Counted from the stretch's first letter, positions 1-8,216 are shown. The stretch is DNA of 64,000 bases from Rhodanobacter sp. OK091 (GCF_900142825.1 NZ_FRCH01000001.1:1302001-1366000); one strand, 5' to 3'. Notes: generated by a model not told the origin, from the letters alone. Translations and numbers: made by a program.

Positions 1-1080
1 GGGGGCAAGCCATCGCTGGAGTTCTATACCACCGAAACACCTTCGAGAAATCAGAAGGGCATCGCCATCGTCGATCACCTGCTATCGACCTTGAGCATAG
101 AGGTTGATCCAGCCGTACTGCGCAGGATAAATATTTCGTTCCTGACCTATCCAAAGCTGCTCGAATGCATAGCACAGGAGAATCTCGAAATTCTCGAACC
201 TATCTACGAAAGGCATCACGGACAGTCAGCGTCGATAGCTAAAGCCATCGCCCATCTCGCTGAGGCAGTCAAGCATTACAAGCCGATGCCCCATCGGTCA
301 GACCGTCCGCTGCCTGAAGCCTTATACACGTATCTGCGCATCCTCCCATTTCTAAATTTCGTTGGTGAGTATCAAGAAGTCATCGAACTATCACGCGTCG
401 GGAATCAGGTCGATCCGATTTTGGACAAGATCGATAATTTCTGCAGCGAACTTTCTATTGCCATGCAGTCGGAAGTTCATCACAACACACCGATAACTTC
501 CGTGGAAGGATTCCCTGCCTTTGTCGATAGCAACTCTCTGGCATTAGCCAAACTGGTGCAACATGCAACCGGCATCGCCAGTGAAAGAAGAGACATTCTG
601 AAAATCGTCAATGCATCCAGCAAGGTTCTCTGCTCATACGTCCATCATGAGTGGGGCATCATTTCACTGGATACGAAGAACATCACAGTGGTCGACTGTA
701 TCGCCACCCTTTGCACCATTCGGCACCAGCAGAAGGTGAAGACAAACTATTCCGCCTACTGGCTGGGCCAAGAACAGTCCGACAAGGGTACCAGCGTGCT
801 ACGTCAGATGGATGATGCCAGGAGTTCCGAGGAACTTTTCGAGCACGACTACATACCACATGGCATCAACCAGCTGTTGTTCAGTCGCTTCAATCAATTC
901 CACATGGCAATCACCGGGAAAACCGGGCGCTACTCGGCGTGGATGGAATTACAGCTGGCTCGATTGACAAAATATGCTGAGTGCTATCAATCCAATGACG
1001 TTTCTATTTGCGACGATGCTGTTCAGCGCTTCTACAAATATTGCACGCGAGAAGCAATCAAAGCAGCAGACATCGCGTGA
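1..1080 (+). CDS. Hypothetical protein, 5'-truncated by window edge
   Basis: The reading frame is open from base 1 to the TGA at 1078-1080, and the first 30 codons (before a TTG at 91) read like ordinary coding sequence, so the gene very probably begins upstream of the window. The visible part is about 359 residues, soluble, mixed acidic/basic, with no membrane segment and no motif I recognise. Base composition is clearly lower in GC than the chromosomal genes further right, in line with recently acquired DNA. It lies ahead of the relaxase on the same strand but 244 bp away with a terminator-like hairpin between, so it is probably a separate transcript. Function unknown. Confidence 0.6.
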   Translation, partial: GGKPSLEFYTTETPSRNQKGIAIVDHLLSTLSIEVDPAVLRRINISFLTYPKLLECIAQENLEILEPIYERHHGQSASIAKAIAHLAEAVKHYKPMPHRSDRPLPEALYTYLRILPFLNFVGEYQEVIELSRVGNQVDPILDKIDNFCSELSIAMQSEVHHNTPITSVEGFPAFVDSNSLALAKLVQHATGIASERRDILKIVNASSKVLCSYVHHEWGIISLDTKNITVVDCIATLCTIRHQQKVKTNYSAYWLGQEQSDKGTSVLRQMDDARSSEELFEHDYIPHGINQLLFSRFNQFHMAITGKTGRYSAWMELQLARLTKYAECYQSNDVSICDDAVQRFYKYCTREAIKAADIA

Positions 1081-1266
1081 TCTGAGTAAATCTTTACACC
1101 ATCCCATCTATGTATATGAAGATGGAGTCGGTGTCTTGATGATAGTCAGGTAGCAGAGGAGTGCTCAGCAAAGAACTACTGCTATAGAGGGGGGGGATTG
1201 CGGTAGCGCACATACCCTTTCTCTCTACTCATCGTCAAAACAACCGAAAACTCATCTCCAAGGCAG

Positions 1267-1297
1267 CCGGCGAGGATTACCCCCGCCGGTTTTTTAT
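1267..1297 (+). terminator. Hairpin plus U-run upstream of the relaxase gene
   Basis: CCGGCG (1267-1272) pairs with CGCCGG (1284-1289) and is followed directly by six T residues. It resembles a Rho-independent terminator. It sits only 27 bp before the relaxase start, so it may end the upstream transcript or act as an attenuator in the relaxase leader. Confidence 0.5.
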
Positions 1298-1324
1298 TGA
1301 CCAACGAGAAAGGGTAGTACACAC

Positions 1325-2041
1325 ATGGCCAGCTTTCATCATCGAATCAAGAGCGGCAAGAAGGGCGCCGCCAAAGAACACGCTGCTTACATCGAGCGAC
1401 TGGGAAGGTACGAGGGTCGCGAGGATTTGATCCATGCCGAAAATGGAAACCTGCCCGATTGGGCAGAAGGCAATCCTGCCACGTTCTGGAAGGCCGCAGA
1501 CGCCTATGAGCGCGCCAACGGTGCGGCGTACCGTGAGCACGTGGTCGCCTTGCCGAACGAGCTCAGTTTGGAGCAGAACCGCGCGCTTGCGATACGACTC
1601 GCCCGTGAACTGGTGGGAAGCAAACCTTTCCAGCTCGCCATCCATGCGCCCGAGGGCACGCTTGGTGGCATAACGAATTCGCACATGCACTTGATGTACT
1701 CGGACAGGGTACAGGACGGGATCAGTCGATCACCAGAACGGATGTTCTCCAGGTACAACCGGGAGCGACCCGAAGCCGGCGGTTGCCGCAAGGATAGCGG
1801 CGGCAAGAGTCCGATGGTGCTTCGCGACGAAGTCATCGCAACACGGAAGAAGATCGCCGACATCCAGAACCAGGCGCTCGCCGAGCATGGCCACGCTGCG
1901 CGAGTAGATCACCGCAGCTTACGCGAGCAAGGGCTGCAACGTCGCCCAGAGCGCCACCTGGGGCCAACACGCATCAAGAACATGTCCGACGACGAGAAGG
2001 CCCAATTCGCCACGCTGCGTGCCGGTGGCACCGCGAACTGA
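1325..2041 (+). CDS. MobA/MobL-family relaxase (mobilization protein)
   Basis: This 238-residue protein matches the relaxase domain of MobA/MobL (MobQ) nucleases, which nick the transfer origin and bind the 5' end of the transferred strand. Visible features: an N-terminal MASFHHRIKSGKKGAAKEHA segment with a nearby Tyr (AAYIERLGRYEGR) as candidate nucleophile, and the metal-binding His pair in NSHMHLMYSDR near residue 120. The family is often fused to a helicase or primase domain; here only the relaxase domain is present, so helper functions must come from elsewhere. The gene converges on the DUF3987 gene. An origin of transfer would be expected in the 1081-1324 leader but I could not identify a nick site. 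Confidence 0.75.
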   Translation: MASFHHRIKSGKKGAAKEHAAYIERLGRYEGREDLIHAENGNLPDWAEGNPATFWKAADAYERANGAAYREHVVALPNELSLEQNRALAIRLARELVGSKPFQLAIHAPEGTLGGITNSHMHLMYSDRVQDGISRSPERMFSRYNRERPEAGGCRKDSGGKSPMVLRDEVIATRKKIADIQNQALAEHGHAARVDHRSLREQGLQRRPERHLGPTRIKNMSDDEKAQFATLRAGGTAN

Positions 2042-2141
2042 CTCCCGGAGGCCCTCGACCCTCTGCCGTCCGCGCGATTCTGCGACAAAATCGCGAGAGT
2101 CGCATGGTTTTTGCCGATCCACCTGCAGGCAGGCTCTCAAG

Positions 2142-2172
2142 TAAAAAGCCCCGGCCATAGCTGGCAGGGGCT
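2142..2172 (-). terminator. Rho-independent terminator after the DUF3987 gene
   Basis: On the minus strand AGCCCC pairs with GGGGCT around an inner GCCA/TGGC stem, followed by TTTTTA. It lies 20 bp past the DUF3987 stop and ends the leftward operon where it meets the relaxase gene. Confidence 0.75.
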
Positions 2173-2191
2173 TCAGGTTCACAACCAGCGG

Positions 2192-3637
2192 CTACAGACC
2201 GCCGAAATACCAGTCACTGAGTCGAACGAAACGCTGCTTGCCTTTGGTGGCGACCACGATCCAGACGGCCTGTTGGCCTTCAAGGAGGCGAAGGGCAGCG
2301 TTGAGCCGATCACGATTGCGTACGGGCCCGTACCGCAGCACATGGTTCTTCGGGATGTATGTATCGGAGTTGGGCCCCCGCCAGACACACTCGCGAAGGT
2401 ACTTCACCACTGCTTGTGCATCGACCTGCTCTTGCGAGAGTGTGAACTGCGGCGAGAACAATCGCTTGTATTCGTCCAGGTGCCACTGCACCACCGTGAA
2501 TGCGCGCTCCAGCGTGTCCAACGTGATCTTGCCTTCCTCGCCACTAAAGCAGTGGAACACGGCGGCCAGGCGGCCAAGCAACTCCATGATCTTCGACGCG
2601 AAGTCGTTGATGTCGTGCAGGTAGTCGCCAGGCCGAAGCATCCACTCCGTCTGCCTCGCCAGATCAAACCAACGCGCCCTTGCGTCGTCCGAGAACTCAA
2701 CCAGTTGACGCTCGATTTCACCCGATCCAGCGATTGCATCGAACTGCTCCAGCAACTCCCGCATCCGTGCATGAAAAGTCGGAAGGCACTCCCAAACCAG
2801 TTCTTCCGTGTTGACCTGCCGGAACCCCTGCGTCGATTCAGGCCAGCCCACGAGGTACCGCGCCCAGTGACCCGACCCCTTCGCGATCTCGCCATGCTTG
2901 GCCAAATAGGCCTGAAGCACCGACCTCTGGGTCATGATGCTGATCGTCACGCGGGGATTCATGACCAAGACGTTGTCGAAGTCAGCTCGATCCAGCGTCA
3001 ACATCGGCGCACCGTCCCATGCCTTGTTCAACAGACCAAGCTGCGCCATCGTCTCGCTCTTGAACATCACTTGACCTTCGTCAGTCGTGATCGCAATGGA
3101 CTCACCATCGCCATGGAGTGCATCCATCATGGCCCGCGCTGTGATGTTCTGGCGCATGAAGCGCCGCAGGCGAGGCTTTTTCGGCTTCAGCTTGGCGTGC
3201 TCCGCCATTTCTGCCTGGATCACTTCGATCGACTCACACTTGCTGACCGCCTTGGTGAGTCGATTGCGAAGACCTTGGCTTTTCGCCTCCCAAAGCTCGC
3301 GCTCGGCCTGATAGCTATCCAGCACGGCCTGGAATGCCATGGCTTTGCCGCGGTCATGCTCATACAGCGGCGCGAAGACCAATGCATCCACGGTGCTCTT
3401 GCGCTCACCGGACTCGGCAATCCCAATCAGGTTCAGAGACGTCGGTCGGCACTGCCCAGTGGGAAGCTTCACATCGAACAGGCCTTGGCACGCCGTCGAC
3501 ATCCCGGCGATCAGCCCCATCCCGATCAGCGCGTCAGGTGCCTGAATGTTCCGCCGCAGCTCCCACGCCGTGAGTCGCACCAACATCAGGAAGGCCTCCA
3601 ACGGATAGGGCGGCGGTACAAAGTTGCTGTCGTTCAT
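2192..3637 (-). CDS. DUF3987 (YfjI-type) domain protein of the element
   Basis: The 481-residue protein belongs to the DUF3987 family, common on plasmids, prophages and genomic islands and often placed with replication or primase-type functions. A Walker-A-like segment (GIAESGERKST) is seen near residue 75, and the central part has the family's ALHGDGESIAITTDEG and DRADFD-type segments. The start ATG overlaps the stop of the preceding 113-residue gene by four bases (ATGA), so translation is probably coupled. It is the last gene of the AlpA-113aa-DUF3987 set. A role in element replication is inferred from family context and is not shown by the sequence itself. Confidence 0.7.
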   Translation of the reverse strand: MNDSNFVPPPYPLEAFLMLVRLTAWELRRNIQAPDALIGMGLIAGMSTACQGLFDVKLPTGQCRPTSLNLIGIAESGERKSTVDALVFAPLYEHDRGKAMAFQAVLDSYQAERELWEAKSQGLRNRLTKAVSKCESIEVIQAEMAEHAKLKPKKPRLRRFMRQNITARAMMDALHGDGESIAITTDEGQVMFKSETMAQLGLLNKAWDGAPMLTLDRADFDNVLVMNPRVTISIMTQRSVLQAYLAKHGEIAKGSGHWARYLVGWPESTQGFRQVNTEELVWECLPTFHARMRELLEQFDAIAGSGEIERQLVEFSDDARARWFDLARQTEWMLRPGDYLHDINDFASKIMELLGRLAAVFHCFSGEEGKITLDTLERAFTVVQWHLDEYKRLFSPQFTLSQEQVDAQAVVKYLRECVWRGPNSDTYIPKNHVLRYGPVRNRDRLNAALRLLEGQQAVWIVVATKGKQRFVRLSDWYFGGL

Positions 3638-3975
3638 GCTTCGTCTCCTTCCGCGTAAACCTCGTCAGCCATGAGCGCCTGATGGCTGTCCATGCCAAGC
3701 GGACGGCCACAGGAGCGGCACAACGGCATCTCTCCACTCAACTGCCGACGCTCCCGTTCGGCCTCAAGGAACTGCCGAAACCCAGCAGGACTGACCTTCA
3801 GGCCATAGGCGTTGTTGAAGGCCGTCAGAATCCCCTTCTGGGGCACCTTCGCAGCCAACCGCTGCTCGATCTCGTCGTAGGCCTCATCGAAGGCTTCGTT
3901 ATTCCGGCGCCGACTGCTGGGCTGGATTGCCTGCAGCTCGTTCTTGAAGCGCTCGAATTCCTCGTTCTCACTCAT
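3634..3975 (-). CDS. Small hypothetical protein with CxxC segment
   Basis: A 113-residue charged protein sits between the AlpA-like regulator and DUF3987, overlapping both neighbours (8 bp with the upstream gene's end, 4 bp with the downstream gene's start). The C-terminal part carries a single CRSCGRPLG motif that could hold half a zinc site. The N-terminal half is acidic/helical. Tight overlap on both sides makes it a genuine gene of the operon. It resembles accessory proteins commonly found ahead of DUF3987 genes, but I recognise no specific function. Confidence 0.7.
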   Translation of the reverse strand: MSENEEFERFKNELQAIQPSSRRRNNEAFDEAYDEIEQRLAAKVPQKGILTAFNNAYGLKVSPAGFRQFLEAERERRQLSGEMPLCRSCGRPLGMDSHQALMADEVYAEGDEA

Positions 3976-4309
3976 GCGTGTATTCCTCGATGTTGTTGGT
4001 GTTGGTTTCGGTCTTCAGCTCGCGATCACGCAGCCAGGCGATCAGTTGGTCGTACCACCAGAAGCGGGGCGAGCGAGGCGTATCGAACAGCGGCGTGCCT
4101 TTCGGGAAGGTCGGGTCCTTCTTCAAAATCTTGTAGGCACTGCTGCGGCCAACGCGGACCACTTTGAGCAGCTCGCAAAACCGAACAGTGGGTCCGTCGG
4201 GTTGCCACGCCGTAACCAAGCAAGGCGGTGGGTAGCTGTGTTGTGCCCGATCAATCGGCTTCTTCCGCCGTGAGCGAACATTGGGGTTGCGGTGCATTGC
4301 TTTATTCAT
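3968..4309 (-). CDS. AlpA-like DNA-binding regulator
   Basis: The protein has a compact MerR/excisionase-type helix-turn-helix of the AlpA family: VRFCELLKVVRVGRSSAYKI followed by a short wing and WWYDQLIAWLRDRE. AlpA regulators control integrase and excision genes of islands and prophages. A longer frame opens at 4453, but the ATG at 4309 is preceded by AGGAAAG at good spacing, so I chose it (113 residues). It heads the leftward AlpA-113aa-DUF3987 operon. The N-terminal 40 residues are basic and probably disordered. Regulation of the integrase or of the recombination module is inferred. Confidence 0.75.
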   Translation of the reverse strand: MNKAMHRNPNVRSRRKKPIDRAQHSYPPPCLVTAWQPDGPTVRFCELLKVVRVGRSSAYKILKKDPTFPKGTPLFDTPRSPRFWWYDQLIAWLRDRELKTETNTNNIEEYTHE

Positions 4310-4471
4310 GTAACTTTCCTTTCCTGTCGAAGTACGGCCAGTTCGTTCCAACCGTGCGTGCATTTTTTCCATTTCGCCGACATCGTTCGACGGAAAAAAA
4401 ATCAAAGTTTTTGCAGTCACTCCCCGTCTCACGCCAACGGCCGCTGCAACCACTCAAAAAAAGAAGCACTT

Positions 4472-4511
4472 GAGAAAGAGAAGGGGCGCCTAAGCGCCCC
4501 TTCTCTTTCTC
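4472..4511 (-). terminator. Perfect 18-bp stem-loop terminator
   Basis: GAGAAAGAGAAGGGGCGC (4472-4489) and its exact complement (4494-4511) flank a CTAA loop. It lies 21 bp beyond the stop of the 31-residue ORF. A run of T on the minus strand follows after a short spacer (complement of 4456-4463). It separates the recombination module from the AlpA operon. Confidence 0.75.
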
Positions 4512-4532
4512 ACGCTATTGCCGACGATTCGC

Positions 4533-4628
4533 TTACTCATCAAACCGGTCGTTCCCTTTCTGTAGAAACCTCACCAGTCCGTACAAGGCGAAGCCGTAAA
4601 CCACCGTGCCACCGATGATCTTGAACAT
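4533..4628 (-). CDS. 31-residue membrane microprotein
   Basis: ATG at 4628 is preceded by GAGGAG with six bases of spacing, and the frame ends with TAA at 4533. The peptide (MFKIIGGTVVYGFALYGLVR, then a charged tail ending in DRFDE) has one hydrophobic helix and a charged C-terminus, the profile of a single-pass small membrane protein. It starts 21 bp after the RDF-like gene and is followed by the strong hairpin at 4472-4511, so it looks like the last gene of the recombination operon. Function unknown. Confidence 0.55.
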   Translation of the reverse strand: MFKIIGGTVVYGFALYGLVRFLQKGNDRFDE

Positions 4629-4649
4629 CGTCATCTCCTCATTTCTGTC

Positions 4650-5549
4650 TCAACCGACGCCTGCGGACGCCACGCGCGCCTCCAGCCTCCCACGCAAGCT
4701 GAATGCCCCTTCTTTGACACCATCAGCACGCAACGCCGGTTCCGCGTCGGGGTAGAACTCCTCGACCACGGCCTGCACGTCCTCGGCCAAGTCCTCGAAC
4801 GCACCATTGGCGAAACCTTTCCTCGCCGCCTCGTCCAAAGCCGCCTGATCGAATCCGCTGGCTTGCCGCTGCTCGTCCAGTTCTCGCGCCTGCGTAATGG
4901 CCTGTTCCAGCGTGATGCCAGTTCGCACCACGAGGTCCACGTAATAGATCGGCGTGCCATAGCTCATCGTGGTGGACTTGCCACGCAGCTTGAGTTCCAG
5001 TGGCATGCACGCCAGCCGACCACCCGATACGGCGTGGAAATACTCCAACCGAGCCGTCAGCGTGCGGATGGTGTTGTACGACGTGGTGCGAAGCACGAAG
5101 CTGCCCAAGGCATCGCCCTCACCTTCACCGATCACCACGTTGAGGCGCGCGTACGCTTTGCAGGCTTCCTTGGCGAATGCACAGGCACCCGGCCCCGGAC
5201 ACGGCAGGCTGGCCATGCCATCCTTGCCTGTACGCCGACAGGTCTCGCCATTGCCAACACATACCGGTCTGCCGGTGGTGCGGTCGAACAGCGAGTAGTC
5301 CGCGCGCAGGTTGAGCGCCGGGTCGTTGAACAGCAGCCGCACCGGTATCGCGCGCAGCTTGTGGCCCTCCGCTTCCTTGCGCAGCTTCTCGTCCAGCGGG
5401 TGCAATACCCATCCGTCCCGGCCTTGTATCTGGCTGGTGAGGGTGAACTGGTCGTCCTTCTCCGGCAACCGCTTGCCGTTGCGCTCGACCACGCGCCCGA
5501 TGGAAATCCGCCCGATCACGGGCGGGGTGATAGCCAAACCTTTCAACAT
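4650..5549 (-). CDS. Gp3/RDF-like protein ('hydrolase or metal-binding' family of mobile elements)
   Basis: This 299-residue protein resembles the family that databases call hydrolase or metal-binding protein, related to Gp3-like recombination directionality factors of phages. It has a Cys-rich centre (VCVGNGETCRRTGK, then PCPGPGACAFAKEACKAYAR) that may bind metal, followed by LRTTSYNTIRTLTARLEYF and YYVDL segments. The ATG at 5549 has GGAG six bases upstream; a TTG at 5561 lies inside that ribosome site and was rejected. It follows the YqaJ exonuclease by 15 bp. A role in excision or recombination is inferred from family and context; the named biochemical label is uncertain. Confidence 0.6.
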   Translation of the reverse strand: MLKGLAITPPVIGRISIGRVVERNGKRLPEKDDQFTLTSQIQGRDGWVLHPLDEKLRKEAEGHKLRAIPVRLLFNDPALNLRADYSLFDRTTGRPVCVGNGETCRRTGKDGMASLPCPGPGACAFAKEACKAYARLNVVIGEGEGDALGSFVLRTTSYNTIRTLTARLEYFHAVSGGRLACMPLELKLRGKSTTMSYGTPIYYVDLVVRTGITLEQAITQARELDEQRQASGFDQAALDEAARKGFANGAFEDLAEDVQAVVEEFYPDAEPALRADGVKEGAFSLRGRLEARVASAGVG

Positions 5550-5564
5550 GGTGAACTCCAAGGG

Positions 5565-6539
5565 TTATGAATCGGTGGCAAGAGACAGCACGAACCGGCG
5601 CGAGCCGGGACGGATAACGGCGTAGTTCGCAGCAAGATCGGGGTGGTCGGTGACGAGCTGCTTAGTGTCGAGGCTGATACTGTCTTTCGAGCGCCGGAAC
5701 GTGACTTCGCCACCTTGGAACCTGGCGCGAGAGGCGTCGCCCATCGCTTGCTGGATGGTTTGCTTGCACTGTTCGGCCAGTCGCGCCTTTTCTTCCATCT
5801 CGGCCTTGAGCGCGGACAGTGTTTTGAACGTCTCGCACAGCGATTCGTCCTGGCCGAAGTCCAGCGTCGTGTCGTTGCCGGGGTAGAGCTGACGCAAGGT
5901 GCGTGCGGCTGACTCACTGCCATCAGCAGACGGTGGAAGGTCCTGCTCCACGCACTGCCAGAAGTTCGCTTCCAACACGACCAGGCGAGCAATCACTTCG
6001 TCGTCGCGCTCGATGCGATGGATTTCCAGCTTTTGCCCACACAGCAGGACAGCCACATCCGCCGCGGCATAGCCCGTCACGGCAAGCTGGTGTTGCACCT
6101 GGAGTTGCACGTACTCCGGTACGCCGTCCTTCCACAGCCGCGAACCGAACTCGCCCGCCGTCTTGCACTCTAGAATCTGGACATCCGAATTCCCAACAAC
6201 CTCTCGGTCGAGGTTCGCCAACATGAAGTTGAAGGTCGGGTGCTGGAGCACGGCGTTGACGCGCCGTACCTTGCGCCCGGTCTTCTGCTGGTAAGCCGTT
6301 GCGACGTAGGGTTCGAGCAGCGTGCCCCAGTAGCACGGATCATCCATGCCGGTGGTTTCCTCCTTCGCCGTCGCCCGTCCGGTTTTTTCCAGCCAAAGTT
6401 CCAGTGGGCTCTTGTACGGATTGAGGCCCACCGCCGTGGCGGCATCGGAACTGCCGATGCCACCTTGGCGTACGGCCAGCCATTGCCCACGGTCGAGCGT
6501 GCGTGTATCGACCAGCCTCAAGGCAGATCGCTTCTTCAT
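5565..6539 (-). CDS. YqaJ-family (lambda-type) exonuclease
   Basis: The 324-residue protein is a YqaJ viral recombinase. The family degrades one strand of dsDNA ends to feed single-strand annealing. Nuclease-fold signatures are visible: GGIGSSDAATAVGLNPY near the N-terminus, the acidic GTLLEPYVA segment, and the ILECKTA (ExK) motif near residue 150, followed by VQLQVQHQLAVTGY. A coiled C-terminal part (EMEEKARLAEQCKQ) is usual. The start has GGAGAA six bases upstream. A Bet/RecT annealase is not apparent nearby; the DUF932 or Gp3-like neighbour may supply partner functions. The gene lies just after the terminator at 6552-6580, so it may have its own promoter or rely on read-through. Confidence 0.85.
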   Translation of the reverse strand: MKKRSALRLVDTRTLDRGQWLAVRQGGIGSSDAATAVGLNPYKSPLELWLEKTGRATAKEETTGMDDPCYWGTLLEPYVATAYQQKTGRKVRRVNAVLQHPTFNFMLANLDREVVGNSDVQILECKTAGEFGSRLWKDGVPEYVQLQVQHQLAVTGYAAADVAVLLCGQKLEIHRIERDDEVIARLVVLEANFWQCVEQDLPPSADGSESAARTLRQLYPGNDTTLDFGQDESLCETFKTLSALKAEMEEKARLAEQCKQTIQQAMGDASRARFQGGEVTFRRSKDSISLDTKQLVTDHPDLAANYAVIRPGSRRFVLSLATDS

Positions 6540-6551
6540 CGGTGTTCTCCC

Positions 6552-6580
6552 AAAGAAAAAGCCCGGCCTGAAGGCCGGGC
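6552..6580 (-). terminator. Rho-independent terminator between MGLDMYL gene and yqaJ
   Basis: GCCCGGCC (6561-6568) pairs with GGCCGGGC (6573-6580) around a four-base loop. On the minus strand it is followed by TTTTTCTTT. It lies 27 bp past the stop of the 150-residue gene and 13 bp before the YqaJ start, so it can act as a terminator or attenuator. Confidence 0.75.
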
Positions 6581-6606
6581 GTTATGACGTTTGCATCAGA
6601 TTGACC

Positions 6607-7059
6607 TCACCAACTGGCGCGGTAGTAGATGTCCCAGCCTTGCTCCTGCAATCGCTTGGCGTGATGAAGGACTTTCAACGTGTAATCGACATCGTCTTCG
6701 TCCAGCGTTTCATCTTCGTCGGTGGTGAAATGCTCGCTGGCACTCGCCGGGTCATCGCTGACCTGTTCGAGCTGTTCCTCCAGCTCCATCAAGGTATCTA
6801 CCGAAACAAAGGCTGCTCGGCAGTCGTCGTGGCCTTCTTGAGTGTTGTTCACAAACCAGTGATGCAAGGCATCGAACTTGCGCCAGTAGCCCACCCGCAC
6901 CGTGACGCCACTGACTTCCAGCAGGGACGCATCCTCGCCCGGCTTTTCTTTCGGCGGCACATAGCCGATGGCCGCGCCAATGGCACGGCGCATCGGTTCC
7001 GTTTGCGCGTCGCAGGGGGCAACGTACCGCTTGGCCTCCAGGTACATATCGAGTCCCAT
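6607..7059 (-). CDS. MGLDMYL-type phage/island protein of unknown function
   Basis: The protein (150 residues) starts with MGLDMYLEAKRYV, a signature of a small family seen in phages and genomic islands. It also shows VGYWRKFDALHHWFV and a C-terminal LQEQGWDIYYRASW, typical of the same family, and an acidic low-complexity patch (DEDETLDEDD) in the middle. It begins 12 bp after the DUF932 gene ends, so the two are co-transcribed. No enzymatic motif is evident and the family's function is not known to me. Confidence 0.65.
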   Translation of the reverse strand: MGLDMYLEAKRYVAPCDAQTEPMRRAIGAAIGYVPPKEKPGEDASLLEVSGVTVRVGYWRKFDALHHWFVNNTQEGHDDCRAAFVSVDTLMELEEQLEQVSDDPASASEHFTTDEDETLDEDDVDYTLKVLHHAKRLQEQGWDIYYRASW

Positions 7060-7071
7060 CGCAGGTCTCCG

Positions 7072-8028
7072 TCAGACCACCAGCTTCATCGCTTCGTCCC
7101 AGGCACGCTGCTTGATCTGCGCCCCTTGGCCGAACCACGCCGCATCACGGCGGTGGTCGTCGCTACGCGCCCGACGGTGGTGGTCGACGAACTCGGTCAC
7201 GCTGTTGAGCACACCCCATGCCGTGCCCCGGCTGGACGTCATCAACGCACCGCGGCCACCGCCTTCGTACAGTGAGCGGACGGTGGCAAGCGCCTGTTCG
7301 TTGACCACCACGGCCTTACCGTCCGGCGCGGCATAGGTGAGCACCCGGCGCAACAAGCCTTCGACCGTATCGGGGTCGACGGGCCGTTCCACCAACGCCT
7401 TCATGCGGGCGACGAAGCCATCCCACGACGAAACGGTGATGCCTAACTGACGCTTGACCGCGTCGGGATCGAACTGGCTGCGATGCGGAACCTTGATAGC
7501 ACCGTTGGCGTTCCCCAGCGCAATGGACAAGGTGTTGTTGCAGACCACACGCACCGACGTGAACTGTGCCGTGGTCGCCAGCGTGCCGTCGCAGGCCGTG
7601 GCCAGCAGCAAGTAGCCGTCCACCTTGTCTCGACCCTTCAGCGTGACGCTCTGCCCGGTACGAGCCAGTGCCCAGAACTTGCGGCCCTCACGCAGCACGC
7701 CTGCCGTTTCCAGCTCGAAGCCGTTGCAGGCGGTCAGGTCGCGATAGAACTCCAGGATCTCGCCCGGCTGCACCACATGAAAACGCTTGGACACAACCGC
7801 CAACGGAGCCTTGGTATCGGAGCGGTAGAGCACCTTCTGTTCCGGGAAGGCGTTGATGACCCCGACATTGTTGTTGCCAGAGATGTAACGGACTTCGGAC
7901 TGCTCGATCTGCCAGTCCATCCCCGCGTTCTTCTTCCAGACCTCGATGGGCTGTTGCAGGCCCAGCTTGTTACCCAAGCCATGCCACGGCTTCTCACCGG
8001 CGTAAGCCATTGTTTCAACCAAATGCAT
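7072..8028 (-). CDS. DUF932 domain protein (phage/plasmid-like, TIGR03299 type)
   Basis: The protein belongs to the DUF932 family found with YqaJ exonucleases on islands, plasmids and phages, where some members stand in the place of a single-strand annealing protein. Visible family features are MAYAGEKPWHGLGNKL at the N-terminus, YRSDTKAPLAVVSKRFHVVQ, and GTAWGVLNSVTEFVDHHRR with DAAWFGQG near the C-terminus. I chose ATG 8028 (318 residues) because GAGGAAA lies eight bases upstream; a longer frame starts at 8064. The gene is preceded by the repeated stem-loop at 8059-8089. Confidence 0.75.
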   Translation of the reverse strand: MHLVETMAYAGEKPWHGLGNKLGLQQPIEVWKKNAGMDWQIEQSEVRYISGNNNVGVINAFPEQKVLYRSDTKAPLAVVSKRFHVVQPGEILEFYRDLTACNGFELETAGVLREGRKFWALARTGQSVTLKGRDKVDGYLLLATACDGTLATTAQFTSVRVVCNNTLSIALGNANGAIKVPHRSQFDPDAVKRQLGITVSSWDGFVARMKALVERPVDPDTVEGLLRRVLTYAAPDGKAVVVNEQALATVRSLYEGGGRGALMTSSRGTAWGVLNSVTEFVDHHRRARSDDHRRDAAWFGQGAQIKQRAWDEAMKLVV

Positions 8029-8058
8029 TGTCGTTTCCTCATAGGTGGGGGCATAAAC

Positions 8059-8089
8059 GCACAAGGCCCGGACATGCCGGGCCTTGTGC
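8059..8089 (-). terminator. Perfect 13-bp stem-loop ahead of the DUF932 gene
   Basis: GCACAAGGCCCGG (8059-8071) and its exact complement (8077-8089) flank ACATG. On the minus strand it is followed by GTTTATGCC, a poor U-run. It lies between the microprotein and DUF932, so it may be a terminator, a processing site or a leader attenuator. The identical stem occurs at 13490-13520. Confidence 0.6.
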
Positions 8090-8111
8090 GCTGTGCTTGT
8101 GACGCCGTGAA

Positions 8112-8216
8112 TCAGGGTGCTTTAAGGCTGCTGCAGCTGGTGCATCGGACGATGCCGACCAGAACCGCAGTAGCAACTACCAGGACGCAGTAGATCGTGT
8201 CGAGTTTGCCTGTCAT
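8112..8216 (-). CDS. 34-residue membrane microprotein, paralogue A
   Basis: ATG 8216 to TGA 8112 encodes a peptide starting MTGKLDTIYCVLVVATAVL, with one transmembrane helix and a C-terminal CTSC segment. The same-length paralogue at 13543-13647 differs at only about seven positions, mostly conservative (T/S, I/V, T/A, R/K), with no stop or frameshift. This suggests selection on the protein. The ribosome site is weak (GGGA about ten bases upstream). It lies upstream of DUF932. Function unknown. Confidence 0.6.
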   Translation of the reverse strand: MTGKLDTIYCVLVVATAVLVGIVRCTSCSSLKAP

